Part shown: one piece after another, positions 28,589-37,624 of the stretch | Layout of the letters: the number at the start of each line of letters is the position of its first letter | How positions within the stretch are numbered: position 1 is the first letter of the stretch | Source of the DNA: Marinobacter sp. ATCH36 | GTDB taxonomy: Bacteria; Pseudomonadota; Gammaproteobacteria; Pseudomonadales; Oleiphilaceae | DNA length: 64,000 nt | Assembly: GCF_023555055.1 (NCBI RefSeq) | Contig: NZ_JAMJPL010000001.1 | Location: 62,001-126,000 of the forward strand | Direction of reading: 5' to 3' | The notes under the pieces: generated by a model | Told to the model about the DNA's origin: nothing | The model's input: the letters and a program-made list of their open reading frames with translations, nothing else | The model's database searches: none | Program-made: the position numbers and the translations under genes

Positions 28589-30862
28589 CTACAAGATTTC
28601 CACCCGATCCCGGCCTGCCTCCTTGGCCCGGTATAATGCCCGGTCGGCAAGGCCCAGCAGGCTGTCCGGGGAATCGCTGTACTCAGGCCAACTGGATACA
28701 CCCACCGATATGGTGACGTGACCCAGGTCATTGTCTCCGTGCTTCACCGACACCGTACGAACAGCTCTGGCAAGTTCCCGGGCCTTGTCACAGGCGGCCA
28801 TGGCGCTGGAGCCCGCCATAGTGATAACAAACTCTTCTCCTCCGAAGCGGCAAACCACATCGCTGTCCCGGAAGTGCCGCGCCAGTATATTCGCCACCGC
28901 CTTGAGGGCAGCATCACCGGCTTCATGGCCGTGGGTGTCGTTAAACTGTTTGAAATGGTCAATGTCCACCATCAACAGCGAAAGGGGTTGTTCACTACGC
29001 ACGGCAACAGCGGATTCATGCTCGAACAACTGATCGAAATAACGTCGGTTTTTGAGCCCGGTCAGCGCATCTTCGTAGGAATATTTCTGCAATTCTTCCC
29101 GCAAGCTGATACTGGACAGCACTATCCCTATCTTCTGGACACCCTGGCTGAGTGCCTGAAACAGTCGGGCTGATCCGTAATCCGTGCCGTCTGCCGTAAA
29201 TTCCTCCGGGACTTCGACAAACAGCAGAGCCATGGTCACCGGTCCCTCGGTTGCCGACTGCAGATTGATCCACAAACACAACGAATCCTCCACGCCATCC
29301 TGCCACTCAGACTGGGAGAGGCCTGAATCCACATCGTAAGGAGTCGGCACCTGGCTGTGGGATGGCGGACCGTCCGGAGTCTCGATACGGGGAAGCGACT
29401 CCGGCTCTCCGGCGTATCCCCAGCGAGTCAGCAACTCGAAGGCTCTACCCTGTTCCACTCGTTGGTAAAGCATGCCTCTCAGAGGGCTACAGAGGTCAGG
29501 AAGTCGGCGCGCCAGTATATGGAATGTCTGATTCAGGCTGATGCAATCCTGCAACTCGGCAATAATGTCATTTAGCACGCGGGTTTTCTCATTCTCGAAG
29601 GTCAGCATGCGTACCCTGGCCTGCTCCCGGCGGGCCAGCGCTTCCGCCTTTTCAGTGCGTTCGGCAACCTGTTGCTCGAGGGACAGGTTCAGCCGATACA
29701 GTGCCTGTTGTGTGCGGCCATAATGCCATAGCGAGATCATCACCACCGCGAGGGAAAAAATCAGCGTGCCCCAACTGACGGGTACCCGCCACCAGGGAAG
29801 GAATCCATGGGCAACCGCCATATCCAACACCAGTAGGCTGCAGAATATGCCGTAAGCGCCGAGTATCACCTGCTGCTCGATTTTCAGGTGGCGGAAGCGT
29901 CTTGCCACCACAACCGTGATTGCTGCAAGAGAGGCCAGCAACAGGGCATCGAACACAGGGAATGTCGCTGACAGATCCACTGCACCCGCCAGTGCCAGCC
30001 CGAGAGCCGCCACGGCGTAGACCAGATGAAACTTCCAGACCAGGTTGATCAGCCAGGGCCGGTTATCACTGAACCACTGTTCCAGCAGGAGCCCCATCGC
30101 CACTGGCAACAGATAATAGGAGCCGGCAGCCAGGTAGTCCCACAACAGTGGCGCATTCCAGAGCAACTGACTGGCCTGACTCTCTGAGAGCAGTAAAATT
30201 GCCGAGGCAAGGGAGAACAGCGCAATACTGCCGAAGCTTTTCTTTTCCGCCTGCAGCAGGGCAAAAATCATCGCAAGCAGAGCAATCAGGGCCGAGAAAC
30301 CTGCGATCACCAGTGCTTCCAGGGAATTTTTCAGGATAAAGAGGGTAAGGTCGGGCCGGTTCATAATGGAGACTTCACCCCACAGACCGATATCCGTGTA
30401 ATCGGAAAATACCCGGAAATAAGCCTTTTTGCCGCCAAAACCCTCAGGCAGGGGAATCGCGTGCCAGGGCCAGCCCTCGAAGCGCCCCCTGCCCTGATCA
30501 TCAAAGGTTCCGTACTGATAGATCTGTTCGCCGTCCAGCCAGACCTGGACAATCAAATCCACACTGAAGATGTACAGCACTGGCTCCTGCCACTCGGTGT
30601 CCGGCAGTGTCACGCGATACCAGGCATGCTCGCGCCCGTCACGCCCGGGAGGATTCGAGGGAAAACCAATACTTTGCCATTGGCCCGGCTCATCGGTCTG
30701 AGTCCATTGCGGTACTCCGTCGTCCGTAAACGGAGAATCCCCCCAGCGATACTCCCAGCCCTCATCCAGGTCAACGGCAGCAACGGCAGCCTGCGGAGCA
30801 AAAAAGCTCAAGGCGAACAGGAAAATCAGGCTTGTGACTCTTGGGAGGTACAGCATCTGCAT
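28589..30862 (-). CDS. 7TM-receptor diguanylate cyclase (7TMR-DISM type)
   Basis: Membrane sensor that makes c-di-GMP, 757 residues. A signal peptide (about 1-29) leads to a periplasmic jelly-roll domain (35-185; HAWYRVTLPDTEWQEPVLYI, VWLDGEQIYQYGTF) like those in 7TMR-DISM receptors, which are thought to bind carbohydrate-like ligands. Seven membrane segments span about 190-395, then a coiled coil (QQVAERTEKAEALARREQAR), a GAF-like stretch (about 445-570) and a GGDEF domain with DALTGLKNRRYFDQL, MVDIDHFKQFNDTHGHEAG and intact GGEEF near 670. RDSD five residues earlier gives an RxxD feedback site. Convergent with the symporter gene, 14 bases apart. Confidence 0.92.
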   Translation of the reverse strand: MQMLYLPRVTSLIFLFALSFFAPQAAVAAVDLDEGWEYRWGDSPFTDDGVPQWTQTDEPGQWQSIGFPSNPPGRDGREHAWYRVTLPDTEWQEPVLYIFSVDLIVQVWLDGEQIYQYGTFDDQGRGRFEGWPWHAIPLPEGFGGKKAYFRVFSDYTDIGLWGEVSIMNRPDLTLFILKNSLEALVIAGFSALIALLAMIFALLQAEKKSFGSIALFSLASAILLLSESQASQLLWNAPLLWDYLAAGSYYLLPVAMGLLLEQWFSDNRPWLINLVWKFHLVYAVAALGLALAGAVDLSATFPVFDALLLASLAAITVVVARRFRHLKIEQQVILGAYGIFCSLLVLDMAVAHGFLPWWRVPVSWGTLIFSLAVVMISLWHYGRTQQALYRLNLSLEQQVAERTEKAEALARREQARVRMLTFENEKTRVLNDIIAELQDCISLNQTFHILARRLPDLCSPLRGMLYQRVEQGRAFELLTRWGYAGEPESLPRIETPDGPPSHSQVPTPYDVDSGLSQSEWQDGVEDSLCLWINLQSATEGPVTMALLFVEVPEEFTADGTDYGSARLFQALSQGVQKIGIVLSSISLREELQKYSYEDALTGLKNRRYFDQLFEHESAVAVRSEQPLSLLMVDIDHFKQFNDTHGHEAGDAALKAVANILARHFRDSDVVCRFGGEEFVITMAGSSAMAACDKARELARAVRTVSVKHGDNDLGHVTISVGVSSWPEYSDSPDSLLGLADRALYRAKEAGRDRVEIL

Positions 30863-31001
30863 ACAGTAAATTCGCCTGTCGCTTTAGAGTACAGTCTCAA
30901 CATTATACAACACTCATAGAGGTAAGCTCGCCGGAGCCGCTAATAAACACAAGTGTTTCTTTCATCTGCCTGACGAGCCACTTCACCTTTGCACTTCCGA
31001 T

Positions 31002-31049
31002 TTGTCACAAAACCATCACACAGTTTCCGTAGTGTCATATTCACGTCAC
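31002..31049 (+). promoter_or_regulatory. Two Pho-box-like sites upstream of phnD
   Basis: TTGTCAC-AAAA-CCATCAC (31002-31019) and GTGTCAT-ATTC-ACGTCAC (31032-31049) each have the 7-4-7 layout of the PhoB box (CTGTCAT repeated every 11 bases). They lie 72 and 42 bases before the phnD start, in the 210-base gap after a divergent gene. CATATT at 31036 could serve as a -10 for the first site. Placement before a phosphorus-uptake operon supports PhoB control. Confidence 0.6.
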
Positions 31050-31073
31050 CAACCGGACACAAGGAACTGCCCC

Positions 31074-32024
31074 ATGAACCGAACAATGACCGCTGTCGCC
31101 TTTGCATCTGCAATGCTGCCTATAGTCGCCCATGGCGCTTTCAAACTGGATTCCCGATACCAGGACACTGACGGCGACCTTGTTGCCGATATCCCCTCTG
31201 AGGCCGAAAACCAGCAAGACCCATCCACCCTGGTATTTGCTTACACGCCGGTTGAAGACCCCGCCGTGTACCGGGAAGTCTGGTCAGGCTTTCTGGATCA
31301 CCTCTCCGAGGTGACTGGCAAAAAAGTACAGTTCTTCCCTGTGCAGTCCAACGCAGCCCAGATCGAAGCCATGCGTGCAGGCCGCCTGCACATTGCCGGC
31401 TTCAACACGGGCTCCAATCCCCTTGCCGTGGCCTGCGCCGGTTTTCGTCCGTTCACCATGATGGCAGCCGCCGACGGCTCTTTCGGTTATGAAATGGAAA
31501 TCATCACCTACCCGGGCTCCGGTGTTGAAGAAGTGGAGGATATCCGCGGTGGCGAACTGGCTTTTACGTCCCAGACATCCAACTCGGGCTTCAAGGCGCC
31601 TTCGGCCATTCTCAAAGCGGACTACGACATGGTCCCGGAAGTGGACTTTGAGCCTAAGTTTTCCGGCAAACACGACAACTCCATTCTGGGTGTCGCCAAC
31701 AGGGACTACCAGGCCGCCGCCATCGCCAACTCAGTCCTCGACCGGATGCTGCGCCGGGACGTGGTGAGCGAAGACCAGATTACCAGCGTCTACAAGTCGC
31801 AGACTTTCCCAACCACCGGCTATGGCATCGCCCACGATCTGAAGCCGGAACTGCAGGAGCAGATACAGGAAGCCTTCTTCTCGTTTGACTGGGAAGGCTC
31901 TGCGCTGGAAGAGGAGTTCTCCAAATCTGGCGAGGCCCAGTTCATTCCCATCACTTTCAAGGAACACTGGGAGGTTATCCGCAAGATCGACGATGCCAAT
32001 GGCGTGGAATACAACTGTCGTTAA
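31074..32024 (+). CDS. phnD: Phosphonate/phosphite-type ABC transporter, binding protein
   Basis: Periplasmic PhnD-family binding protein, 316 residues, with signal peptide ending at AHG. Family blocks are FAYTPVEDPAVYREVWSGFL, RAGRLHIAGFNTGSNPLAVA, GGELAFTSQTSNSGFKAPSA and FPTTGYGIAHDLKPELQEQI. Just after the signal lies DTDGDLVAD, an EF-hand-like acidic loop that may bind calcium. AAGGA eight bases before ATG 31074 sets the start. The ligand could be phosphonate, phosphite or a phosphate ester; no C-P lyase or phosphonatase gene is in view. First gene of phnD-phnC-phnE-phnE-HAD. Confidence 0.9.
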   Translation: MNRTMTAVAFASAMLPIVAHGAFKLDSRYQDTDGDLVADIPSEAENQQDPSTLVFAYTPVEDPAVYREVWSGFLDHLSEVTGKKVQFFPVQSNAAQIEAMRAGRLHIAGFNTGSNPLAVACAGFRPFTMMAAADGSFGYEMEIITYPGSGVEEVEDIRGGELAFTSQTSNSGFKAPSAILKADYDMVPEVDFEPKFSGKHDNSILGVANRDYQAAAIANSVLDRMLRRDVVSEDQITSVYKSQTFPTTGYGIAHDLKPELQEQIQEAFFSFDWEGSALEEEFSKSGEAQFIPITFKEHWEVIRKIDDANGVEYNCR

Positions 32025-32044
32025 CCTGACCATGGCAACTCACT

Positions 32045-32863
32045 GTGCTTGAACTGAAACAGCTCTCGAAAACCTATCACACCGGCGACCGGGCCCTGAC
32101 CGACATCAGCTTTACGGTGCCGGCGGGCCAGGTAGTGGGGCTGATAGGGCCCTCCGGCGCCGGCAAGTCAACGTTGATCCGTTGTATCAATCGTCTGGTT
32201 GAGCCTTCCGGAGGCAGCATTTCTCTCGCTAACACCGAGCTTACCTCGCTGCGGGGCCGGGCTTTGCGCAAGGCCCGCAGGCGGATTGGCATGATCTTCC
32301 AGGAATACGCCCTGGTGGAGCGGCTCACGGTGATGGAGAACGTGCTGTCGGGCCGACTGGGCTATGTGCCCGTCTGGCGCTCATTTCTCCGCCGCTTCAA
32401 CGGTGATGACATCGCTCTGGCCTTTTCACTGCTGGAGAAGGTCGGGCTCGGAGAGCACCATAACAAGCGTGCGGATGCACTGTCTGGCGGCCAGCGGCAG
32501 CGTGTCGGCATTGCCAGGGCGCTGGAGCAGAACCCGGAACTGTTGCTGGTGGATGAACCCACCGCTTCCCTCGACCCGAAGACTTCGCGCCAGATTATGC
32601 GACTTATCCAGACCGTATGTCGGGAACGTAACCTGCCGGCTATCATCAACATTCACGACGTAATGCTGGCCCAGCAGTTTTCAGACCGCATCATCGGCCT
32701 GCGGGCAGGCGAAGTAGTGTTCGACGGCAAGCCGGAAGGCCTGACAGACGACGTTCTGACCAGAATCTACGGCCAGGAAGACTGGGCCCAGGTACGGCAG
32801 GACCAGTCGGGCACCGATACTGAAAAACGATCGCCCGCCATTGATGTGGCGGAGGGGGTCTAG
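32045..32863 (+). CDS. phnC: Phosphonate/phosphite-type ABC transporter, ATPase
   Basis: ABC ATPase of 272 residues that powers uptake. It has Walker [11 protein letters not shown]-loop [14 protein letters not shown], signature [15 protein letters not shown], Walker [13 protein letters not shown] and the switch histidine in [27 protein letters not shown] after the Q-loop is characteristic of PhnC. The start is GTG, 20 bases after the phnD stop. Cytoplasmic, paired with the two permeases that follow. Confidence 0.93.
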   Translation: MLELKQLSKTYHTGDRALTDISFTVPAGQVVGLIGPSGAGKSTLIRCINRLVEPSGGSISLANTELTSLRGRALRKARRRIGMIFQEYALVERLTVMENVLSGRLGYVPVWRSFLRRFNGDDIALAFSLLEKVGLGEHHNKRADALSGGQRQRVGIARALEQNPELLLVDEPTASLDPKTSRQIMRLIQTVCRERNLPAIINIHDVMLAQQFSDRIIGLRAGEVVFDGKPEGLTDDVLTRIYGQEDWAQVRQDQSGTDTEKRSPAIDVAEGV

Positions 32864-32865
32864 GT

Positions 32866-33669
32866 TTGTCCAACACCATGCCCACCACCTGGAAGCGCCC
32901 CCCGGTTGTGCTGAAAAACCCGTTCTGGCGGCGAGTGTTCTACCTGGGTGTACTTGTCTACCTGGTACTTGCGCTGCAAACGGTCGATGTCAACTGGACA
33001 CGGGTCTACGAGGGCCTGGAACGCGGCTGGCGTTTTATCGAGGGCTTCCTGCTACCGGATTTCACCACCCGCTGGACAGACATCCGTGCAGGATTGATTG
33101 AAAGCCTGACCATGACAGTCACCTCTACCGTGGCCGGCGTACTTGTCTCCGTGCCTATCGGCATTGGTGCCGCCAGAAACCTGGCGCCCGCACCGGTCTA
33201 TCTCTTCTGCCGCAGCATTATTACCCTGTCACGGTCGTTCCAGGAGGTCATCATCGCCATCCTGCTGGTGGCCATGTTCGGATTCGGGCCCTTTGCCGGT
33301 TTTCTGACCCTGGCTTTCGCCTCCATCGGTTTTCTCTCGAAATTGCTGGCAGAAGACATCGAAGCCTGTGACCACAATCAGATAGAAGCCATCCGGGCAA
33401 CCGGGGCAAGCTGGTGGCAAGTCGTCAACTACGCGGTCCAACCCCAGGTGATGCCAAGACTGGTGGGGTTGTCCCTGTATCGCATGGACATTAATTTCCG
33501 CGAATCCGCGGTGATTGGCATCGTGGGCGCCGGCGGCATAGGAGCCACGCTCAATACCGCCATCGACCGCTATGAATACGACTCAGCCGGCGCCATCCTT
33601 ATTATCATCATCGCCATTGTACTGGTGGTTGAGTATTCATCCTCCCATATCCGCAGGTGGGTCCAGTGA
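32866..33669 (+). CDS. phnE: Phosphonate/phosphite-type ABC transporter, permease 1
   Basis: PhnE-type inner-membrane permease, 267 residues, about six membrane segments. The transport domain has SLTMTVTSTVAGVLVSVPIG and the EAA-type loop EAIRATGASWWQVVNYAVQPQ (ATP-binding-subunit contact), ending with FRESAVIGIVGAGGIGATLN. The reading frame starts at TTG 32866, seven bases after GGAGGGGG; an ATG at 32878 is possible. The stop overlaps the next permease start (GTGA). Confidence 0.9.
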   Translation: MSNTMPTTWKRPPVVLKNPFWRRVFYLGVLVYLVLALQTVDVNWTRVYEGLERGWRFIEGFLLPDFTTRWTDIRAGLIESLTMTVTSTVAGVLVSVPIGIGAARNLAPAPVYLFCRSIITLSRSFQEVIIAILLVAMFGFGPFAGFLTLAFASIGFLSKLLAEDIEACDHNQIEAIRATGASWWQVVNYAVQPQVMPRLVGLSLYRMDINFRESAVIGIVGAGGIGATLNTAIDRYEYDSAGAILIIIIAIVLVVEYSSSHIRRWVQ

Positions 33670-34481
33670 CGCAGGCGCAGACTCAAACCGGTCCGACCTG
33701 GCAGTTTCGCTCCGGCAAACAACAGCTGCTGCGCTGGGCCGGCTGGTTCTGGCTGGTAGCCCTGACGGTGTTCTGCTGGGAACTGATGAACCGCGACACC
33801 ATCTGGGCTTTCGTCGCGGACGCTCCTGACCAGGCTGCCGATATTGGCGATCGCATGTTCCCACCTGCCTGGGGCTATGTGAACGAGCTCTGGGGCCCGC
33901 TCTGGGACACCCTTAACATTGCCACGCTGGGCACCATAATAGGCGTTGTTATCGCCATTCCGGTGGCTTTTCTGGCCGCCAGCAACACCACACCCAGCCG
34001 CCGCTTCGTCCGGCCGGTAGCCCTGCTGATCATTGTCACTTCCCGTTCCATCAACTCGCTGATCTGGGCGTTGTTGCTGGTGGCCATTATCGGCCCGGGA
34101 CTGTTGTCCGGTATTGTCGCCATCGGGCTGCGCTCGATCGGCTTTGTGGCGAAGCTGTTGTATGAAGCCATAGAGGAGATCGACGTCAGGCAGGTGGAGG
34201 CGGTTCGCGCCACCGGTGCATCCGGCGCACAGATTATTGACTACGCCGTGGTGCCACAGATCCTGCCGGCATTCTGGGGTATCAGCGTGTTCCGCTGGGA
34301 CATCAATATCCGCGAATCCACTATTCTGGGTCTGGTTGGTGCTGGCGGGCTTGGGCTTCAGCTACAGGCTTCCCTGAGCACCCTGGCATGGAACCAGGTC
34401 ACCATGATCTTTGTGGTGATACTGATCACCGTCGTCGCCTCGGAATGGGTTTCCGCGAGAGTACGACAGGCGGTACTCTAG
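33666..34481 (+). CDS. phnE: Phosphonate/phosphite-type ABC transporter, permease 2
   Basis: Second PhnE-type permease, 271 residues, with DTLNIATLGTIIGVVIAIPV, the loop EAVRATGASGAQIIDYAVVPQ and IRESTILGLVGAGGLGLQLQ. Two different permease chains together would form the channel as a heterodimer, as in phnCDE1E2 systems. The GTG at 33666 overlaps the previous stop and has AGGTGGG in front, so I prefer it to the GTG nine bases earlier. The HAD gene follows after four bases. Confidence 0.9.
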   Translation: MTQAQTQTGPTWQFRSGKQQLLRWAGWFWLVALTVFCWELMNRDTIWAFVADAPDQAADIGDRMFPPAWGYVNELWGPLWDTLNIATLGTIIGVVIAIPVAFLAASNTTPSRRFVRPVALLIIVTSRSINSLIWALLLVAIIGPGLLSGIVAIGLRSIGFVAKLLYEAIEEIDVRQVEAVRATGASGAQIIDYAVVPQILPAFWGISVFRWDINIRESTILGLVGAGGLGLQLQASLSTLAWNQVTMIFVVILITVVASEWVSARVRQAVL

Positions 34482-34485
34482 CTGG

Positions 34486-35448
34486 ATGATCGACACGCAC
34501 CCAACTTCGTTCAACGGCATCACGCCCACACCCGACTGGGCGTTCAGGCATTACGAACAGCTGAGACTGGGGGAAAGGCTGCCCGCTGGTTTGCCCGCGC
34601 AACAACAACCAGGCTCGCAATGGCTGGACAATCTGGCCCCGCTGATCAGCTCTTTCGATGTGTTCGTGTTCGACGCCTTTGGCGTTCTCAATGCCGGGCC
34701 AAGGGCATTTACCGGGGCCATTGCGCGGTTTCGTGAACTGCAATCTCTCGGCAAGGAGGTGCAGATTCTTTCCAATGCAGCAACCGCCACCCACCCGCGA
34801 CTGGTGGAGAAATACCGGGGCATGGGTTACGTAATCGAACAGGAGCAGTTGATATCAAGCCGCTGGCTGCTGGAGCAATCCCTGGCGCACTGGCCTCGGA
34901 AAGGCCGGTGGGGTGTGATCGCGCCGGATAAATCCGACCCGGCTACACTCCCTGTCGACTGGGTTCCGATAAGACCACCCGTCACCCCCAAACTCATCAA
35001 TGCACTGGACAGCTGCGACGGGCTCATCATGCTCAGCAGCGAAGACTGGAACGAACCCATGCAGGCGGCCCTCGAAAGCAGCCTGCTGCGACGCCCCCGC
35101 CCACTGGAAATTGCCAATCCGGACCTGGTTGCCCCGCGTGGCGATTGCCTGACCCTTGAGCCCGGCTTCTTTGCCCACAAAGCCGCAGAGCTTTGCAGCA
35201 TCGCACCCACGTTTTACGGCAAGCCCTACGCACCTGCCTTTAGCGCGGTATTGGACCGTTTCAGCGCAGTGCCACCGGAACGCATCCTGATGGTGGGAGA
35301 CACCTTACATACCGACATCCTTGGCGGCCAGAATGCGGGCATGAAAACGCTGCTGATTACCGCAGAGGGCTCGCTGCAGGGAATGAATATCAGCGAATGT
35401 ATTGCAGCGTCAGGTATTGCACCAGACTTCGTGGCACCGGTCATTTAA
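34486..35448 (+). CDS. HAD-superfamily class IIA phosphatase of the phn operon
   Basis: NagD-like HAD hydrolase, 320 residues, cytoplasmic. Nucleophile motif FDVFVFDAFGVLNAGPRAF near residue 62 (DxF instead of the usual DxDG-type second Asp), motif II QILSNAATATHPR, and the late motif LMVGDTLHTDILGGQNAGMK with the metal-binding aspartates. The cap between them is of the C2 type. It lies four bases after the second permease, so it is almost certainly in the transporter operon and probably dephosphorylates what is imported or a product of it. Substrate is unknown. Confidence 0.88.
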   Translation: MIDTHPTSFNGITPTPDWAFRHYEQLRLGERLPAGLPAQQQPGSQWLDNLAPLISSFDVFVFDAFGVLNAGPRAFTGAIARFRELQSLGKEVQILSNAATATHPRLVEKYRGMGYVIEQEQLISSRWLLEQSLAHWPRKGRWGVIAPDKSDPATLPVDWVPIRPPVTPKLINALDSCDGLIMLSSEDWNEPMQAALESSLLRRPRPLEIANPDLVAPRGDCLTLEPGFFAHKAAELCSIAPTFYGKPYAPAFSAVLDRFSAVPPERILMVGDTLHTDILGGQNAGMKTLLITAEGSLQGMNISECIAASGIAPDFVAPVI

Positions 35449-35477
35449 ACGTCAACAAAGCGTAAACAGGCCGTCAT
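35449..35477 (+). promoter_or_regulatory. Three 11-base-spaced Pho-box-like half sites before the nucleotidase
   Basis: ACGTCAA (35449), GCGTAAA (35460) and CCGTCAT (35471) start exactly 11 bases apart, the period of PhoB repeats, beginning right after the HAD stop. TTCTATAT at 35491 lies where a -10 would be expected. The middle repeat is weak. It suggests that the nucleotidase has its own phosphate-controlled promoter. Confidence 0.5.
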
Positions 35478-35528
35478 GCGTTGTGGGAGATTCTATATGC
35501 ACGAATAATGCAAAACAGAGGATCTACC

Positions 35529-37562
35529 ATGCGCTCAATTCTGATCACTGCCGGAATCTCCGGCACGCTGTTGTTGGCGGGCTGCAACAGCTCCGACAAC
35601 GATTCCCCTGAAACGGAACAGGACGACCGGTTCACCCTGCAATTGCTCCATCTTGCCGATGTGGATGGCGGCGGCACTGCCGCCATGTTCAACGTGGACG
35701 AGTTTTCTGCCCTGGTCGACCATTTCCGCTCTGAGATGCCGGATAACACTGTTGTTGCCAGCTCGGGTGACAACTATATCCCCGGGCCTATTTTTCAGGC
35801 CAGCCAGGATACTCGCATGGATGCCGTTGTTGGAGCTGCCGGCGAAGGCCGCGGCGAGACCCAGATACAGAACCGTATGGGTATTCAGGTCTCGGCAGTT
35901 GGCAACCATGACCTTGATACCGGGCCGTCCGGATTTGCGGGAATCATCAGCGCGGACGGGAACTACCCGGGAGCACTCTACCCGTATATCTCGGCCAATG
36001 TCGACTTCACTGCAGACCCGGACACAGCCAGCCTGGTTGAAGACGGCGGACAGGAAGCGAGCGACATACCCGGAAGGATCGCCCCATCTGCAGTCATCAC
36101 CGTTGATGGTGAACGCATCGGTTTCGTCGGAGCCGTGACTCCGACCCTGCCGCAGATTACTTCCACCGGCACGCTTGAAGTTTTGCCTTCCGACTACACC
36201 AGAGACGATGCCGGATTGGAGACGCTGGCAGCCAGCCTGCAACCGGAAATAGACGCGTTGCTTGATGACGGTATCAACAAGATCGTACTGCTTTCCCACA
36301 TGCAGGTACTGGATATCGAGAGGGGCCTGGCTACAAGGTTAGAAGGTGTGGACATCATCGTGGGCGGAGGCTCCAATACCCTGCTTGCCGATGCCAACGA
36401 CACACTCAGGGACGGCGACAGCGCACAGGGAGACTATCCGGAGATATTCACCAGCCCGGCAGATGAGCCAGTGCTTCTGGTCAACACCGACGCCGATTAC
36501 AAGTATCTCGGACGTTTGCTCGTCGATTTTGACGATCAGGGCCGGGTGATCACTGACAGCATCGACCCGGCTACCAGCGGCGCTTATGCCGCCATTGATG
36601 CCGTTGTCGACCCTCTGATGACAGCGCCCATCGCTGGTGTTGTAGAAGTCGCTGATGTGATCCGCGAAATTCTTGGCGAACTTGACGGTTCAGCCTTCGG
36701 TATCACCGAGGTCTTCCTTGATGGTCGCCGGGAATTTGTACGCAGCCGGGAAACCAATCTGGGCAACCTGTCTGCGGATGCCAATCTCTGGTACGGCCAG
36801 GTGATGGTAGGCACTGATAACCCGCCCGTCATCTCGGTGAAAAACGGCGGTGGCATTCGTGCGCCAATCGGTCAGATCGTCAGCCCTGCCGGCTCCACGT
36901 CCGCGGATGATGTCCAGCTGTTACCGCCTGAATCCAACGAGTTTGGCAAACCCCAGGGCGGCATTTCCCAGTTGGATATACAGACGGCCTTCGCCTTCAA
37001 TAACGGCCTGGCTCTGGTCAACATGACCGCAGCGGAGTTACATGACCTGGTTGAGGAGATGATCAAGGGAAACTTCACCCACACTGGTGGCCTGAGGGTT
37101 GAGTTTGATCCAGAGGCTAACGCCCGCTCCGATGGAGACGAGAACCTGGGTCTGGGTACAGACGGTAAGAGGGTACTGAAACTGGAGGTACTGGTTGACC
37201 CGGATGCAGCAGACGAAGCCGACCGCTGGGACCTGGTGGTGGAAAACGGAACCCTGGTCGGCGAACCCAGCCGGTCCTTCCGCGTTATCGCCCTGGACTT
37301 CCTGGCATCCTGCGCTGAAGTTACCGATGGCAGCGCAAACTGTGGCAGCGGCTGGCCATTTAACGGACTTACAGACCCGCGGTACGTTGAGTTGGCAGAT
37401 CCGGATCTGGCCGAAAATGACCCGGGCTTGACGGACTTCTCTAACACGGGAGGAGAACAGGACGCGTTTTCAGAATACCTGAAGGTATTTCATCCTGATG
37501 CAGCCAACGCTTACAACGTTCCTGTGGACGTCAATGAGCGCCTGATTCCAGTTAATCCCTGA
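35529..37562 (+). CDS. Lipoprotein of the 5'-nucleotidase/metallophosphatase family
   Basis: Exported lipoprotein of 677 residues (lipobox LLLAGC at the N terminus) with a calcineurin-like N-terminal domain and a 5'-nucleotidase C-terminal domain. Visible motifs are LLHLADVDGGG, ASSGDNYIPGP, VGNHDLDTG, LLSHMQVLDIERGL and VDIIVGGGSNTLLAD; C-terminal parts include VKNGGGIRAPIG and QTAFAFNNGLALVNMTAAEL. In classical enzymes the first motif is NDxHG and the last GGHxH; here both histidine positions are changed, so this is an atypical subgroup. Expected to release phosphate from organic phosphates outside the cell. AGAGGA before ATG 35529 sets the start. Followed by a strong terminator. Confidence 0.87.
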   Translation: MRSILITAGISGTLLLAGCNSSDNDSPETEQDDRFTLQLLHLADVDGGGTAAMFNVDEFSALVDHFRSEMPDNTVVASSGDNYIPGPIFQASQDTRMDAVVGAAGEGRGETQIQNRMGIQVSAVGNHDLDTGPSGFAGIISADGNYPGALYPYISANVDFTADPDTASLVEDGGQEASDIPGRIAPSAVITVDGERIGFVGAVTPTLPQITSTGTLEVLPSDYTRDDAGLETLAASLQPEIDALLDDGINKIVLLSHMQVLDIERGLATRLEGVDIIVGGGSNTLLADANDTLRDGDSAQGDYPEIFTSPADEPVLLVNTDADYKYLGRLLVDFDDQGRVITDSIDPATSGAYAAIDAVVDPLMTAPIAGVVEVADVIREILGELDGSAFGITEVFLDGRREFVRSRETNLGNLSADANLWYGQVMVGTDNPPVISVKNGGGIRAPIGQIVSPAGSTSADDVQLLPPESNEFGKPQGGISQLDIQTAFAFNNGLALVNMTAAELHDLVEEMIKGNFTHTGGLRVEFDPEANARSDGDENLGLGTDGKRVLKLEVLVDPDAADEADRWDLVVENGTLVGEPSRSFRVIALDFLASCAEVTDGSANCGSGWPFNGLTDPRYVELADPDLAENDPGLTDFSNTGGEQDAFSEYLKVFHPDAANAYNVPVDVNERLIPVNP

Positions 37563-37580
37563 TCTCACCGGCAACAAGCC

Positions 37581-37619
37581 AAAACCGGAGCAGGAGAATT
37601 TCTCCCCTGTTCCGGTTTT
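37581..37619. terminator. Bidirectional Rho-independent terminator
   Basis: AAAACCGGA at 37581 and TCCGGTTTT ending at 37619 close a long stem that continues through CAGG/CCTG and AGAA/TTCT with small mismatches. A-tract and T-tract flank both sides, so it can end the nucleotidase transcript and the pot operon, which converge here. Confidence 0.88.
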
Positions 37620-37624
37620 CTGGT

